From Diphasiastrum complanatum (taxonomy: Eukaryota; Streptophyta; Lycopodiopsida; Lycopodiales; Lycopodiaceae), in assembly GCA_029204225.1 (NCBI GenBank), contig MU832232.1, positions 17,445 through 81,444 of the forward strand: a stretch of DNA of 64,000 nt, read 5' to 3'. Positions 22,775 to 33,919 of this stretch are shown in pieces (the stretch's first letter is position 1; each line of letters opens with the position of its first letter). The position numbers and the translations under genes are program-made. Under the pieces are notes generated by a model that saw only the letters and a program-made list of their open reading frames with translations, had not been told where the DNA came from and made no database searches.

Positions 22775-22874
22775 CTCAGTTTCTCCAAAGGTAGACAACC
22801 CAAACAAGCGTTGCACATCGGACAACTATTCATCTCATCATCATTTAGCCTCTCACGTATGCACTCCTCACAAA
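22775..22874 (-). CDS. DRIP-like RING E3 ligase, exon 2 (second half of RING)
   Basis: A 100 bp exon with acceptor TTTTGGCAG just before 22874 and donor GTACTT after 22775. It adds residues 46-79: FCEECIRERLNDDE, SCPMC, then CLGCLPLEKLR. Joined to exon 1 it completes a C3HC4 RING (Cys26, Cys29, Cys42, His44, Cys47, Cys50, Cys63, Cys66), and the PLEKLR block right after the RING is a signature of plant DRIP1/DRIP2 (DREB2A-interacting) ubiquitin ligases. Donor and acceptor phases fit (one base of the Phe codon from exon 1, two from here), and the exon ends in phase 2. The following exon, expected to start with the rest of Arg then PDH, was not found in this window. The start of an open frame at 22896 is an intron artefact. 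Confidence 0.85.
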
Positions 22875-23385
22875 CTGCCAAAATACAAGCATTCAATAGT
22901 ACCTAAAATGTCACTTGATACAATCTTTTACAAAATACTCAAATCTGAAACCTATTGCAACTAAAAACTTCTAAGAAACAAATGTCAAATCGACTTGAAC
23001 ATCTAAGTGAAACTCATAAAGTATATAGGATTACATATTCACAACATCAAGAGAGAAATGGTTATGGTCAAGGCATTTGGAGCTTTCGTGAGGTATAGAT
23101 ATTTGTTCTATTGGGGTGTTGTTAACCATTTATGAGATGATATTTGATGTCAGAGCATGCTTTACCAAAATTTGATAGTGGACCTTTCATTTGGATGTCT
23201 TTGTAGCCATTGGGAACCTAAAGTGGGACACCTATATCAAAAGACTCTCCATTAACCTGCCTAGAGATTCCAACATCCTTCTAGAGGCTTCTACACCATC
23301 CCTAAAACATCATGTTTTGGAAAGGCATAAGGTTACTAAAGAGATTCTTCTTTATAGACAACTTACATGAGACCTCCTAGTTAAA

Positions 23386-24200
23386 TTGGATGATCATCTT
23401 GTCAAAATCACTGGCAATACTTCACTTTTGGAAGGAATCCAAGCCCAAATGACTTACATGCAAGATTCAATGACGTCTATCTGCCTTTGCATTCCTCCAC
23501 TTCCCACGGCCATTAATCCCAATTCTACTACTTTCGACACTGAATCCCAAAGTACACAATTTTCTGATATTTCCCTTGACTTTTGTGATAACGTGCCCTT
23601 CAAAATATATTCTAGTTCTTCTAATGGTAATGAACTACATAATTGGTTTTTCCAGTTGGAAGCTTACTCTTGGTTGACTCCTCGTATTGTTGTTTAACAG
23701 ATATAGCTTGTTGCACTTTGTCTTTCAAGACGTGCTCTAACTTGGTGGCATACACATCAATCTCAACTTCCTAGTACGGCTAATTCAGCTGAATTCATAG
23801 AGGCGTTACACTCAGCTCTAGTTGATCCCATGTGTCTCTAGATGTACTACTATCATCAACTCAAGCAAACAAATACTCTTTCATAATATAATGAGAAATT
23901 TGTTGAGTTTTCTTTTATCTTCCCTAACCTTCCGCTTGCTGAATTTATTGATTGTTATATTGCTAGATTGTGTGATGCTCTTCGTTTTGGTGTTCAATTA
24001 TTTCAACCTACTTCTCTTGATCGTGGTAGGCCCCTCACTAGTATCTAGACCAACAATCCTCCAAGTCTTGCTTCATCTCTCATCCTCCCTTTCGCATTCC
24101 CCTCTTGTTTCCTCACTCCTCCTCCTATTTCTGCTCTTGTACCTCCTAGCCACCCTTCACTTCATTAATTCATTAGTTCTTTAGTTGCTTTGGAGATGTT
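23386..24200 (+). pseudogene. Ty3/gypsy gag fragment
   Basis: Broken frames encode a gag core: FKIYSSSSNGNELHNWFFQL, CLSRRALTWWHTH, YNEKFVEFSFIFPNLP, then a Pro/Ser-rich linker. This matches the layout of the A/B gag, but it diverges strongly and has many stops. No zinc knuckle or pol follows directly. Confidence 0.75.
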
Positions 24201-24673
24201 TTATATGCTCCCTCTTGATGTCATGTACTCGAAATGTACTAACTTTTGAAGTGGATACTATTGTGCAAGTAGGATAGAGTAGTTCTTTATGCATCTTCAC
24301 TCTTTGTGCTATGCAAATATTATCAAAATTTGCTTCTCCACCTTTTTAGGTGTAACAGCTTAATTTACAGCTGCTTTTACTATATTTGAGAAATTCACTG
24401 TGGGTGGGTGCATCTTTTTTCTCAAAACTCTTTCCCATTGTGTTTTGAGTAGAGTTTTGGTAAGACTGCAATGATTGCATGATGAGCTTGTGATAGGAAT
24501 CCACAATGCCAATCAGATGACTCTCTATGGATCCTCCAAATGGCTTTAGATAGCACTTATTTTGGACATGGTTTCGTAAGTCCTTATGTTTGGATTTAGT
24601 ATGTCATAAATATGAGCTCTGAACTCCTTACTAACATCTTCTTTGGGATTAGCCAATACCAATGCCTGGCTGC

Positions 24674-25357
24674 TGTGAGAAATTGTCAAAAAATTGGCAA
24701 ACCTAGCTTGATCAAACCATGTAAATTAGTACATAGGTGGGTCCCACACGTGTAAATCCATGTTGCCACATGTGTAGGCTACCCTAGATAGGTTAGATAT
24801 CATTCATAGGGTTAGTTAGGTTTGTTTGGTCATAATCCCTAAATTATAGGGCCAAATTCCTTGAATCATGGAGGTGGTTGATAAACCTAGCCACCAACTT
24901 GGCAAAACTCTAGGGTTAGGTAAGATTGACAAATTAGGGCAAAAATGGTCAATCATCTTCCTTATTACATGCTGGATTTTTACCTAACTTGAGACGAGAA
25001 GAGCCCTATTGTACATACAATCCATCATTCCATAATGAGGAGAGAGAATTTTTGGAGCACATTGGCAATCTTGAGGTTTCTACACATTTGTCTTGAGTTT
25101 TTGTGAATGCTTTGGTATCGAAACTCGATTCCACTTCATCTCTGATAATATGTTGTACTAGAGTCCATACCACACACGTGTGGGTTTGTAATTCATGTTT
25201 GATCAATGCTTTTGATTGCTCTTGATTGTGGAATCCAATATTGCTCTAGATCAAGATTTTGTGACTAGTTTTGCAATAGATAGGTGTATCAATCAATCAA
25301 TCACTCTTGGAGCTTTATGTAGGTTCATTTATGGTCCTTAGTACTGTACTTTCAACA
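24674..25357 (+). mobile_element. Solo LTR with target duplication
   Basis: 684 bp from TGTGAGAAATTG to TACTTTCAACA (TG...CA), flanked by GCTGC on both sides (24669-24673 and 25358-25362). No primer-binding site or polypurine tract is attached, so internal DNA was lost by LTR-LTR recombination. About 340 bp of the same LTR occurs inverted at 45554-45895. Confidence 0.85.
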
Positions 25358-25362
25358 GCTGC

Positions 25363-26389
25363 TTGGTTCTACCATTGCGATTTGACTATATTTAGATATT
25401 CTTCCACCCAATAGAACTTTTAGTGGATTGTCTACTATTCAAACTAGCAATTTACTATTTATTATACTTACATACAAGCCCAAGATCTTGGTAACAACTT
25501 ACAAGGTACACGAGTCTATAGCACTTGATATCCATCCCTAACCTATATTGATGTTTCAAGCTTTCAACAAATTTGGACCAAGTGCCTATTGGAGGTAAAA
25601 TTTGTTGCTCAATTTGTCAACTAGAGGAGCCACATATGAGGTAGTTTTCTACAATTGATCACAGTTTTTTCAGTTTGGGACTAGGTTGATGCCTTAACCA
25701 TATAATCAATAATCCTTGATTTTCACCTATCAATGTTCAGTCAAGCAGTGAATATAACTGATTATTTGTTTTTTAACTGAATGGTATTTCCACACTACAA
25801 ATGACAAAGTCTTTTTCAGCTAAAGAGGACCTTTATATTAATAACTAATCAAGGAACGATCATGCAGTGAGACAAAATTCAAAAATGGTTTGACATTGAC
25901 ATTACCAATCTATTTGAGGTATTTGGTCAAGTTAGCTAGGAGCTGCTTGGTTTCTCACGTCTCTACATTTTTCTATTTCACTACAGTTTTTATTGATGTG
26001 ATATAGTTTGTAGAAATTATACTAAATGATATTTGGTTATGAGAAACAAAAGCTAAGCAATTGACAGAAGAGAATTTATGAGTTGATAATGCTGGGATAA
26101 AAGTCATGCGGTTGATATTCAAATTGATGCATATCTATTACACTAATGACTAGTTTATAAGACTTCTTAAAATCAACTTGTATGCAATTTATTGCATAAA
26201 GTTAAAAGCGGCCCAGGGTCTAATATTTCACGTGCACTTAATACTGAAATGCAAGGGTCATCTACACGGTCCAGGATTGGATAGCAAACTACGCCAATAA
26301 GAGAAATTCTCTTTACTACTTATTTGAAGAGGAGTGGCCTAAAAACCTCTAGCAAAATGAAAGAATCTAAAGTTAACTTCGTGTCTTTA
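25363..26389. other. No gene recognised
   Basis: Intronic AT-rich sequence; nothing coding was identified. Confidence 0.4.
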
Positions 26390-26720
26390 TGGTCTTGATG
26401 AAATTTCTGGGAAGATTACTGATGTGCGGTACAAGTTGCAATTGCTTGGTGATATGGATATTTATACTATTTTTCACGTTAGTCACCGGAAAGAATCATG
26501 TGGGTTTAGACTAGCAGTAGAATTTTTATTGATACTAAACAAGAATTTGCTGCTAATCTTGGTAAGAGCTTGAAGATATCCTACGAACATAGAGGACAAA
26601 ATTTTGGAATCAAGATGCTTCTGAGTATCTAATTTAGGGAAATCCAAAAAAAAAAACTTTGATAATTTCCTTATCCATTACTTCTTTGGGAACAAAGACA
26701 CTTAAGGGGGGGCAATATTA
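26390..26720 (+). pseudogene. Ty3/gypsy integrase C-terminal end and polypurine tract
   Basis: YGLDEISGKI, VRYKLQLLGDMDIYTIFHVSH matches the integrase C-terminal block (usually GPY...YRLELP...IHNVFHVS). A weak chromodomain-like stretch follows, then AAGGGGGGGC at about 26704-26714, which looks like a polypurine tract before an LTR starting near 26716. LTR ends were not resolved. Confidence 0.6.
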
Positions 26721-29139
26721 CACCCTATATAATTTTCATAATACTATTTGTCTACATTTCAATATAAGAGATTAATAAGTTTTTGTTTATATATGGTAGG
26801 ACGGCACCGCTGTAGCATTTTCTCTATGTTATCACATGTAGCCATTAACTATAAATGATTTGCCACATAGAAAGACTCTACATGTACACTGCCAACCCAT
26901 CTATTGGGTGTGTAAGTAATGGACACACTATAGTACTTAATGTCGTCAAAGGACTAACTACACAGATGAAGAGATGTACGGTTCTCATCTCATTGATAGT
27001 GTCTAGGAGGTCGAAGGTCTGTCTACCAAGTAGGATAGTCCAATCATGGAACCAATAGATCCAACCACACAAGTGTACTATTAAACTTTCGAGAAACTGT
27101 ATCATTGAAAGTATTACCAAGTATGGGTTATTGGGGTTCGGGACACCCAAGGAACATAGTTGACACTTTTGTTGTTTGGGTCTGCGCCGTAAAACATGTC
27201 CAGGAAAAAAGCATGTCCCAATACTAATCAAATCAGAGTAAAGCATGGAGTGTTTCAACGTCAAACGTAGTGACTAGATATGAATATACAACAGTTTGTC
27301 AATGGAATGACTTCATGCATGTTGTTCTTGCAAATCTAGACATTGTGCTAAAACAATTGCATGGTTGGAGTTATGAGACTAGCATGCCCTCTTCTATGAT
27401 CATATTTGGGTGCTGTGTCCCCTAATTATATCCCTGCTCGTCCTTCTTCCTCCCCTGTATATGTAAATGGGTATGGAGAAGGAGAACAAATCATACCATT
27501 GTGTCTTCAAGTGATAAGGGTGGAGAACGTTGTGGTCAAGGGAAGGAGTACATCTGCTCTGATCATCTATGCTTAACAATGAGGAGAAAATTCCATCGAT
27601 CAGCTTCACATTCAGCACGTACTAATAGTAGGGCATCAGTGGCTCTCTTTTTCTGTTGCTTTTTCCTTCTATTCTCTGTGAGCTCTAGTTCCTAATTATG
27701 TCTCAGAATTGCAAGAACTATAGCAAGAGGACTCTCTCTCTCTCTCTCTTTGTCATAAGTTCTCGCATGCAAATGTAGGAAGATGAAGATCTGTTGGATC
27801 TATTTTCCAAGTTGCCTAGGGTATTGTGCAACCATGGCCTTCGGCTTCATATTTCTCTGTTCTCTTGTTCTTTGTTAGCAGCGCATGTAGATTTGAGGTG
27901 CAGGCACAATGTATGTTGCAGTTAGAATCCATGATTGTACACATGCAGTTTTGTTGGATGCCTGTTGAGATCTACAGTCCTCAACTTATTCTCAACTTGA
28001 AGATGGTGTAGAACAAACCGGCTCCTCTATAGAAAATCATCCTAGGTAGCTTGAACATCGCGCCTTAGTACAGGCCCCAAGATGTGGATGGAAATACTCA
28101 GCCTTCAAGAGCAACCACGTAATTTCAACATCCAAGGCATGACTGATCTCATTCAAATGATTGTCTGGACCCAAATAGCAGGCCTAAATTTATAATTGGC
28201 TCCAAATAGCACTCAGACTGAATAACAATAAGCTAAGGACTCAGTGCTCTATGAAAAAGAGTGAAGGGCTTGCCATGAATTATAAGATTCAGAAGGACAA
28301 AAATGCCAAATGGATGCTTCAAATAAAACTGGAATCATCAAATACTGTGACTAAAGGTAAAAGCTTCAAATAAAGCTCATGGGTAGCCAACATCCTTAGA
28401 AAGTTTCACGATGGCTGTCTGGAAGCTGTTTCTTGGCCTCTTTCTCAGGTCCATCCTTCACTGAAAACAGTCCATCCCAACTCTTACAACCTGATAAAGT
28501 ACCACAAATTCATGCCAATTTTGAGGACACTTTATCTCAGGAATCTAAATCTGGTCACAACAGGTTCTACAGACCTGCGCATGGACAACATGTTTGGATT
28601 GTTGGCGGCATTGTTTCCCTAAAATCCATAGTGTTTCTTCATTACAGTTTGTCATGTTCTATAAGCTGTGTTGTATTATTATATGCTCCAAAGGCAGCAT
28701 TTGCCCAAAAATTGAACCATTTCTCCCATTCATCGAAGCTTTGACTGGCTCACATTTGTTCCGCTCCAAAGTAGACTAGATTTTCAATGGAAAGAGCTTC
28801 TTTACATTTCTCACCTTCATGCTTTTAACAAACCATGCATAACCTGTGTCCTCGACTCTTCAGCAATAGTACATATAACAGATAAGCATGTATTTTTGTG
28901 TTGTAAAATGAAGCTCAAAGTCTTCAAGCCTTTGCACAGCACAATGATCTGTGTACCAGATTCAAGTAAGTGGTAAGGTTGCTTACTTGGTTGGTCTTCT
29001 AAAAAGGGAAACAACATGGAAAAATTGCTCTTCCTGGCTTAGACTTGAAGAAGCAGCACTAAGAGGAAACCTGATTCAACTAGAATTTTTCTTATTCTTA
29101 GCAGTTTGGAATTTTTAACAGTGTTTGATTTCAGTGAAG
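26721..29139. other. No gene; probable LTR remnant, CT microsatellite
   Basis: The left part may be the LTR following the polypurine tract at 26.7 kb. A 128-codon minus-strand frame at 26878-27264 shows no known domain. (CT)n at 27732-27749. A TATA-like TGTATATGTAAATGG occurs near 27457. Confidence 0.35.
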
Positions 29140-29457
29140 GGATCTCATGATTTAGAAAGACAGCTGGTGTTATTGCTTATGAATCTTGTCGAATACATTC
29201 TTATGAGACCCGCTAATTCACTCACAAGGAAGAGTTTTTTGCTATCATCCATGCCTTTACTAAGCGATGCCATTATTTTACGCTTATGCCTTTTGGATTA
29301 CATACTAACCATTAGTCTTTTCAATATTTTGAGAGTCAAAAAAGTCGTAGTGATCATCGGTTTGGGTGGATGCCAATTCTTCAATGTTTCCATCATTAAC
29401 TGCATTATCAACCTGGTAGGAGTACAGACTATTATTTTAGGAAGGACGCGACTCTAA
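29140..29457 (+). pseudogene. Ty3/gypsy RNase H fragment
   Basis: Shifted frames give VIAYESCRIHSYET, THKEEFFAIIHAFTKRCHYF, SDHRFGWMPILQCFH and YQPGRSTDYY, which line up with the second half of gypsy RNase H (AYESRRL, KELLAI.HAL.KW.HYL, RW..FLQ.F...I.Y.PG). It is an older relative of the A/B RNase H, in the same orientation as the gag scrap at 23.4 kb and the integrase end at 26.4 kb, though out of order. Confidence 0.75.
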
Positions 29458-29874
29458 CTGCATTCAGACTCTATCTATTCGCGACTAAATAATCAATGTT
29501 CCAGTAATCTAGTTCATGTATATTGTGATTGAATGCTCATTTTATTCATGTTCAAATTCTTTCTGCTTACAGATAAACTTATTTGTAGATTAAATTGTCT
29601 TCTATGACTGATAGTCTGAGTCGATTGTGATGCTCTAATCTCTGCACCTAATACGCTTCCGCAAAGCTAAATCTAAAACCAAGAGCATGATTTAGACAGA
29701 ACATAACATTTCAATTCATGAACGGAAAGTACCAACTAAAGTTATGAAGTCTTTATCAAATAAATGTTTTTTGGACTAAAAACAAGAGCTATACAAAAAT
29801 AGCACAGATTGCACTTACGTTCAACAGATTACCATTTGTCACATCCTCAAACAACTTCTCATAAAACAACTTAC

Positions 29875-30010
29875 ATGTATGAAGACATTCAGATATTGTG
29901 GTGGCCTCACGAAAAAGGTTATTACAAAGAGGACATGTCAGACGAGCCACCAAAGGTGCCTTGTGCACTTTGACCACATTATATGAGGTTTTTCTCTCAT
30001 CAAGCTGCAT
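29875..30010 (-). CDS. DRIP-like RING E3 ligase, exon 1 (start codon, first half of RING)
   Basis: ATG at 30010 opens 45 codons plus one base: MQLDERKTSYNVVKVHKAP then LVARLTCPLCNNLFREAT and TISECLHT, ending at a GTAAGT donor. The VVKV...L.A..TCPLC...REATTISECLHTFC pattern is that of plant DRIP-type RING ligases, which ubiquitinate the drought/heat factor DREB2A in the nucleus of Arabidopsis. An in-frame TAG lies about 11 codons upstream, supporting this Met as the start. Exon 2 is 7.0 kb away at 22775-22874. The C-terminal RAWUL-like region expected of the family is outside the window or unrecognised. Alternative: a PCGF/BMI1-like RING protein; the linker after the RING favours DRIP. Confidence 0.85.
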
Positions 30011-30426
30011 CTTGCTGTGTTCCAGCTTCTCGGTCCTCTATTGCAATTAAACGATTCAGTCAACCGTAATAGAAATGATTTCTGTGACCCGCATCCTTTT
30101 TCTGGCACCAGTTCCACCATGGTCCATTTGCATCTCCAAGACAAACACAGGGCTGCCAATCTACACACCAGAATATTCCACAATATTCACGTGAGTGCAG
30201 ATCATTTGATTCGGAAGTTGGTTCCGTTAATAGCTTCAACCTCACAGGATTTGCAAGCACATCCATTGTCTTGACTGGTCTGCTGTGCTTCAGTCCTAAA
30301 AGAATAAAAACGAGAAGATATATCTGGTATTTGGATAAAAACTCCACCATTAACTACATCCTCACTGCAACTATTTCCGGCTGAAAAGCAACCAGAAACT
30401 AATTTACTCTGCTTTCTCGTTTCCAT
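30011..30426 (-). promoter_or_regulatory. 5' leader of the DRIP-like gene with upstream ORF
   Basis: Upstream of the start codon the minus strand has an ATG at 30426 opening 74 codons and ending TGA at 30202. It shows no known domain and could act as an upstream ORF that limits translation. A second short frame starts at 30350. Whether all of this is transcribed leader is inferred from position only. Confidence 0.4.
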
Positions 30427-32081
30427 CGCTTGTGTTGAAGCAACTTTTAAAGCTTCAAGTCAGTTTATTGTTTGATAGAAATCACGGTGGGAGCATAGTT
30501 CATAGTCAAAACTTGGCCCACATAGCCACCTTACCACGCTATAGATCCCAAAAGTTGGACGCTATCCAACTTCAAAATAACAGCATCTTAATGAAAATAA
30601 ACTCTTTCACGTAGTTGACATACTATACGCTCAGAACGTAAAGTCCTCCGTTTTAACTTTTGTAAGTAGAAGGGTGTTATAATTTAAGTAGTCGTCACAT
30701 TCCAATTTCTACTTGTTCTATGATTGGAAGATCTCAAATATCCCTCCATTCTGAAAATTTATGTTACGTATTACGAGTATGCCATCTCGCCATGCATTCT
30801 TAGTTAATGGAAGACATCATTGAAACATCACGAATGAGGATGGGATCATTTCAATAATTTCATTCCCCAAAAATAACGGCAACATCAATTATTTCTAAAC
30901 AGAAAGTTCCGTAGTCTGCAGAGTTTAAAGGCCTTTGAAGGCCCTCCCTTGTCATACAACAATTGATAATAAGTGCACCATGTCACCATGCACTCTCAGT
31001 TCAAGGCTGCGTCAAATGGAAAAGAAATTGTGGAAAGTAGACTCGACTCAACTGATTTACTCCATAATACTATGCTAATAGGATACTAGAGAAAAATAAG
31101 ATCTACAAATGGATCTCAAACACTATCTACTTGTTGAAAAAAGTCGTGAATAAAATTGTTATCATTCATCAACCTTTTCGAAAATTAAACGTTGATTTTT
31201 GTACAAGAACAACGAACTTGTGAACAAATTTGATAATTAGCGTCCAGCGCAAGGATCAGTACACCTAATACATAATTCTCAAATAAGCAGCAAACGCAGT
31301 ATTATTCTTTAAATGACATACATACCTAAAGCGTTTAGAAACGTGTAGTAGATTTATGATCCCGAAAGGTTCATTATTAATTTCTGCAGCTCGAAGTTAA
31401 TCGAGAAGCTCTCTCTACCTGCAAAAGAACATGAATTTTTAAAGACCAAACATTATGATATTCAGCCAACTTTATACGGAATCAAAATTCAAGCCCGATC
31501 TGCAACTACTAACAGATATTACAATCATAGTAGCAGATTTGGAAATCAAAATCCTGTTGTCCAATGTCGCAGGACTGACGATATCAACCTGAAAGTTATT
31601 TCACAAAACTAAGTCGCAAGTAGCCTCAGGTCCATCGTGGCACCTCCCTCGACATTTTTCATCGCTTCACGTCCAAACAATTTCCGCATATGAACTCATT
31701 ATCGCTCCTTAGTTTGGCTGTGAGCCAGAATCCCTACCAGTGTTCCAACAAGACTTGAAGACAACGTAAGGATCTCTCATCCAAGGAAAAACCAAACCAC
31801 CGTCGGCTCGCGTCTATTCATATAATGCCTAATTTACGTGATAATCAAAGCAATAATATGACTATCTTTAGCTTCCAGCCTCCAAAACCGAGCTAGTGAA
31901 GCCCTTCCAACCTCTAATGCATGGCTGAGAGCTAAATCCTTTGGAAAGTACACCCGGAGAGAGGCAGCAGCAGACCTTCATAACAAGTGGCTTTCGATCA
32001 AAACGCAAACTATTACTCGAAAACTCAAACGATTGCCGTTGAATGCAAGGCATCCAGAGCAATGAGATCTGGCGTGCTTAC
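30427..32081. other. No gene; probable upstream intron or promoter
   Basis: No coding frame. A minus-strand TTCTTTTGCAG acceptor-like site near 31410-31425 could join a leader exon. Nothing else is supported. Confidence 0.35.
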
Positions 32082-32145
32082 GAGCCTGGCGTGGGAAGGC
32101 AAAAGATATTATAGCGTTTGTGAGAAGACGACGCCATAGACAGAG

Positions 32146-32190
<45 letters not shown>
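32082..32190 (-). other. Candidate upstream exon with GA-repeat leader
   Basis: On the minus strand a GA microsatellite (32146-32187) is followed by ATG at 32137 and 18 codons (MASSSHKRYNIFCLPTPG), ending at GTAAGC (donor after 32082). GA-rich tracts are common in plant 5' leaders. It may be the first, untranslated or partly translated, exon of the DRIP-like gene 2 kb downstream, or of another gene. Confidence 0.35.
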
Positions 32191-32191
<1 letters not shown>

Positions 32192-32979
32192 CATGGATCC
32201 CTCTTCGCTTTGACCAAAGCTCATCCACGCTACATTATTAGAGACGGAGGCAAAAGAGCCTCGAAGCAAAAAGCCCTTTTCACACTATGCTCTCTCGCAT
32301 GTCTATGTCAATATATGCTACACCAGAAAAGGACCAGAAAAAGCCTCTAAGTCCCGAGGCCCTTTTCACACTGGTCCCTCTCATGTCCCATTGTGTAAAT
32401 CTATTCTATTCTATTGGGGAAATGGAGCCAACAAAGCATGGAAGTCTCAATCTCTTGTCACACTTTAGCCCCCCTTGAGGCCAAGTTAATTATGCCCCAT
32501 GCCATTTACAATGGCAATAGCATCCCCTAGTATGTGAAACTCAAGTACTTCATATGCACACACACATAATCGGCACATATCATTCGCACTCATTCGTTGT
32601 GTGCATAAGTGGTATGTGAGTTTAGTCGCCAATACTAGGAAATTTGAGAGCTTTGCCAGTCGGCACATGGCGAGGCTTTTCTTTCTAATCCCATAAGCAA
32701 ACAAATGTTTCCAAGTAGTGAATACATATGTAAATCAAATAGCCTCTCACATGAGTGTGTTGCAACTAGAACATTCTCTCTTTGCTCAAAGGTACGACAA
32801 ATCCCAAGGATCTTGTAAACGTGTTCTTGCGACGTGTGGGACTATAACACAACTTCTTACAACAAGTGTACGCATTTGCAAATGCGAATTCTGGGCCAAT
32901 TAATATTTGTCATCTAGAAAATATTTTCATTTGATCGAGCTCAAAACTCTCATATATTTGGTGGTGTGCTTTGAGTTTC
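32191..32979. other. No gene recognised
   Basis: AT-rich sequence; a repeated AGCCTC/CCCTTTTCACACT motif occurs near 32255-32290 and 32340-32375. No coding evidence. Confidence 0.35.
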
Positions 32980-33440
32980 ATAAATGCGAAACCTTTGGTT
33001 TGCCATCTCATTCTTTCTAGACCAAGGCAACACAATTGGCAAGTTGACTTGCCATATTGGTTTGCCACCTAAAGTGACTCGTGATTCTTTCTTGCCCAAA
33101 GTGAGACCCCTAGCACGTGTCAACAAATTGTGATTCTTTCTTGGGAAGGGCAACGTCCTTGGGATGTGCACTTGCCACTCTGGTTCACCACCTAGAGTAA
33201 ATACTCATTCTTTCTTGACCAAGGTCCCATGCCTAGCATGTGCACTTATTGTTGTAGTTTATCATAGAGAGCAGATCTTGATTCATTCTTGGCTAGAGGA
33301 ACACCCCTCACATGTGCCAAAATTTCTTATTCTTTCTTGGCAAGACGTACTTGGCTTGTGCACTTATTGTTATGCTTTACATCATCAAACAAACCTTGGT
33401 TCTTTCTTGGCTAGTGCGCAGACTTGTCATTGACAAACTA
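32980..33440. repeat. Degenerate tandem repeat built on TTCTTTCTTGG
   Basis: The unit ATTCTTTCTTGG (or close variants), then about 50-100 bp containing GCATGTGCACTT and a CACC or ACATC block, recurs about seven times. Units are diverged and vary in length, suggesting an old minisatellite. Confidence 0.65.
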
Positions 33441-33857
33441 CCAATCGCCAAGACATGCTTCAACTCCCACCACAGTCATCACTTGCATCTCCAAAATATA
33501 TTCATGCCATAGCCATTGGCATTGACTACAATAAAATTTTGAAAACGTTGTGTAAAAGATTAGAGAAAACCATCTATATCATGTGTAAAAGGAATGGATC
33601 CTGTACGCATCTTGAAGGGACACGGATACACATTTCTTGATATGTACTTATAATGTGAATATAATGACAATGTGTACCTCAAAGGACATACACCTTTTGT
33701 GAATTCATTAGTATTTGCTTACTCCATACTGTAGTTGTACTTGTGAATGATTGATGCTTTATGTTCTGTGACACTTGTTATGCTTTGATAGATCAGTGAA
33801 TCGTTGAGTGACAAACATGATCAACAAATGACAACAGAGAGATCACGTGAGCCTTTT

Positions 33858-33860
<3 letters not shown>
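33441..33860. other. No gene recognised
   Basis: AT-rich; nothing coding. Confidence 0.4.

Positions 33861-33917
<57 letters not shown>
33861..33917. repeat. AG microsatellite, 57 bp
   Basis: Uninterrupted (AG)28.5. Confidence 0.95.

Positions 33918-33919
<2 letters not shown>

Larger units (their letters stand above)
22875..29874 (-). other. Intron 1 of the DRIP-like gene, 7.0 kb
   Basis: Starts GTAAGT (minus strand, 29874 downward) and ends TTTTGGCAG. It contains several retroelement remnants, listed separately, all on the plus strand, i.e. antisense to the gene. Intron size and filling are unlike compact plant genomes. Confidence 0.8.

Noticed and set aside
26878-27264. 128-codon minus-strand frame
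   Set aside because: No domain, biased to Leu/Ile, and lies in a probable LTR after a polypurine tract.
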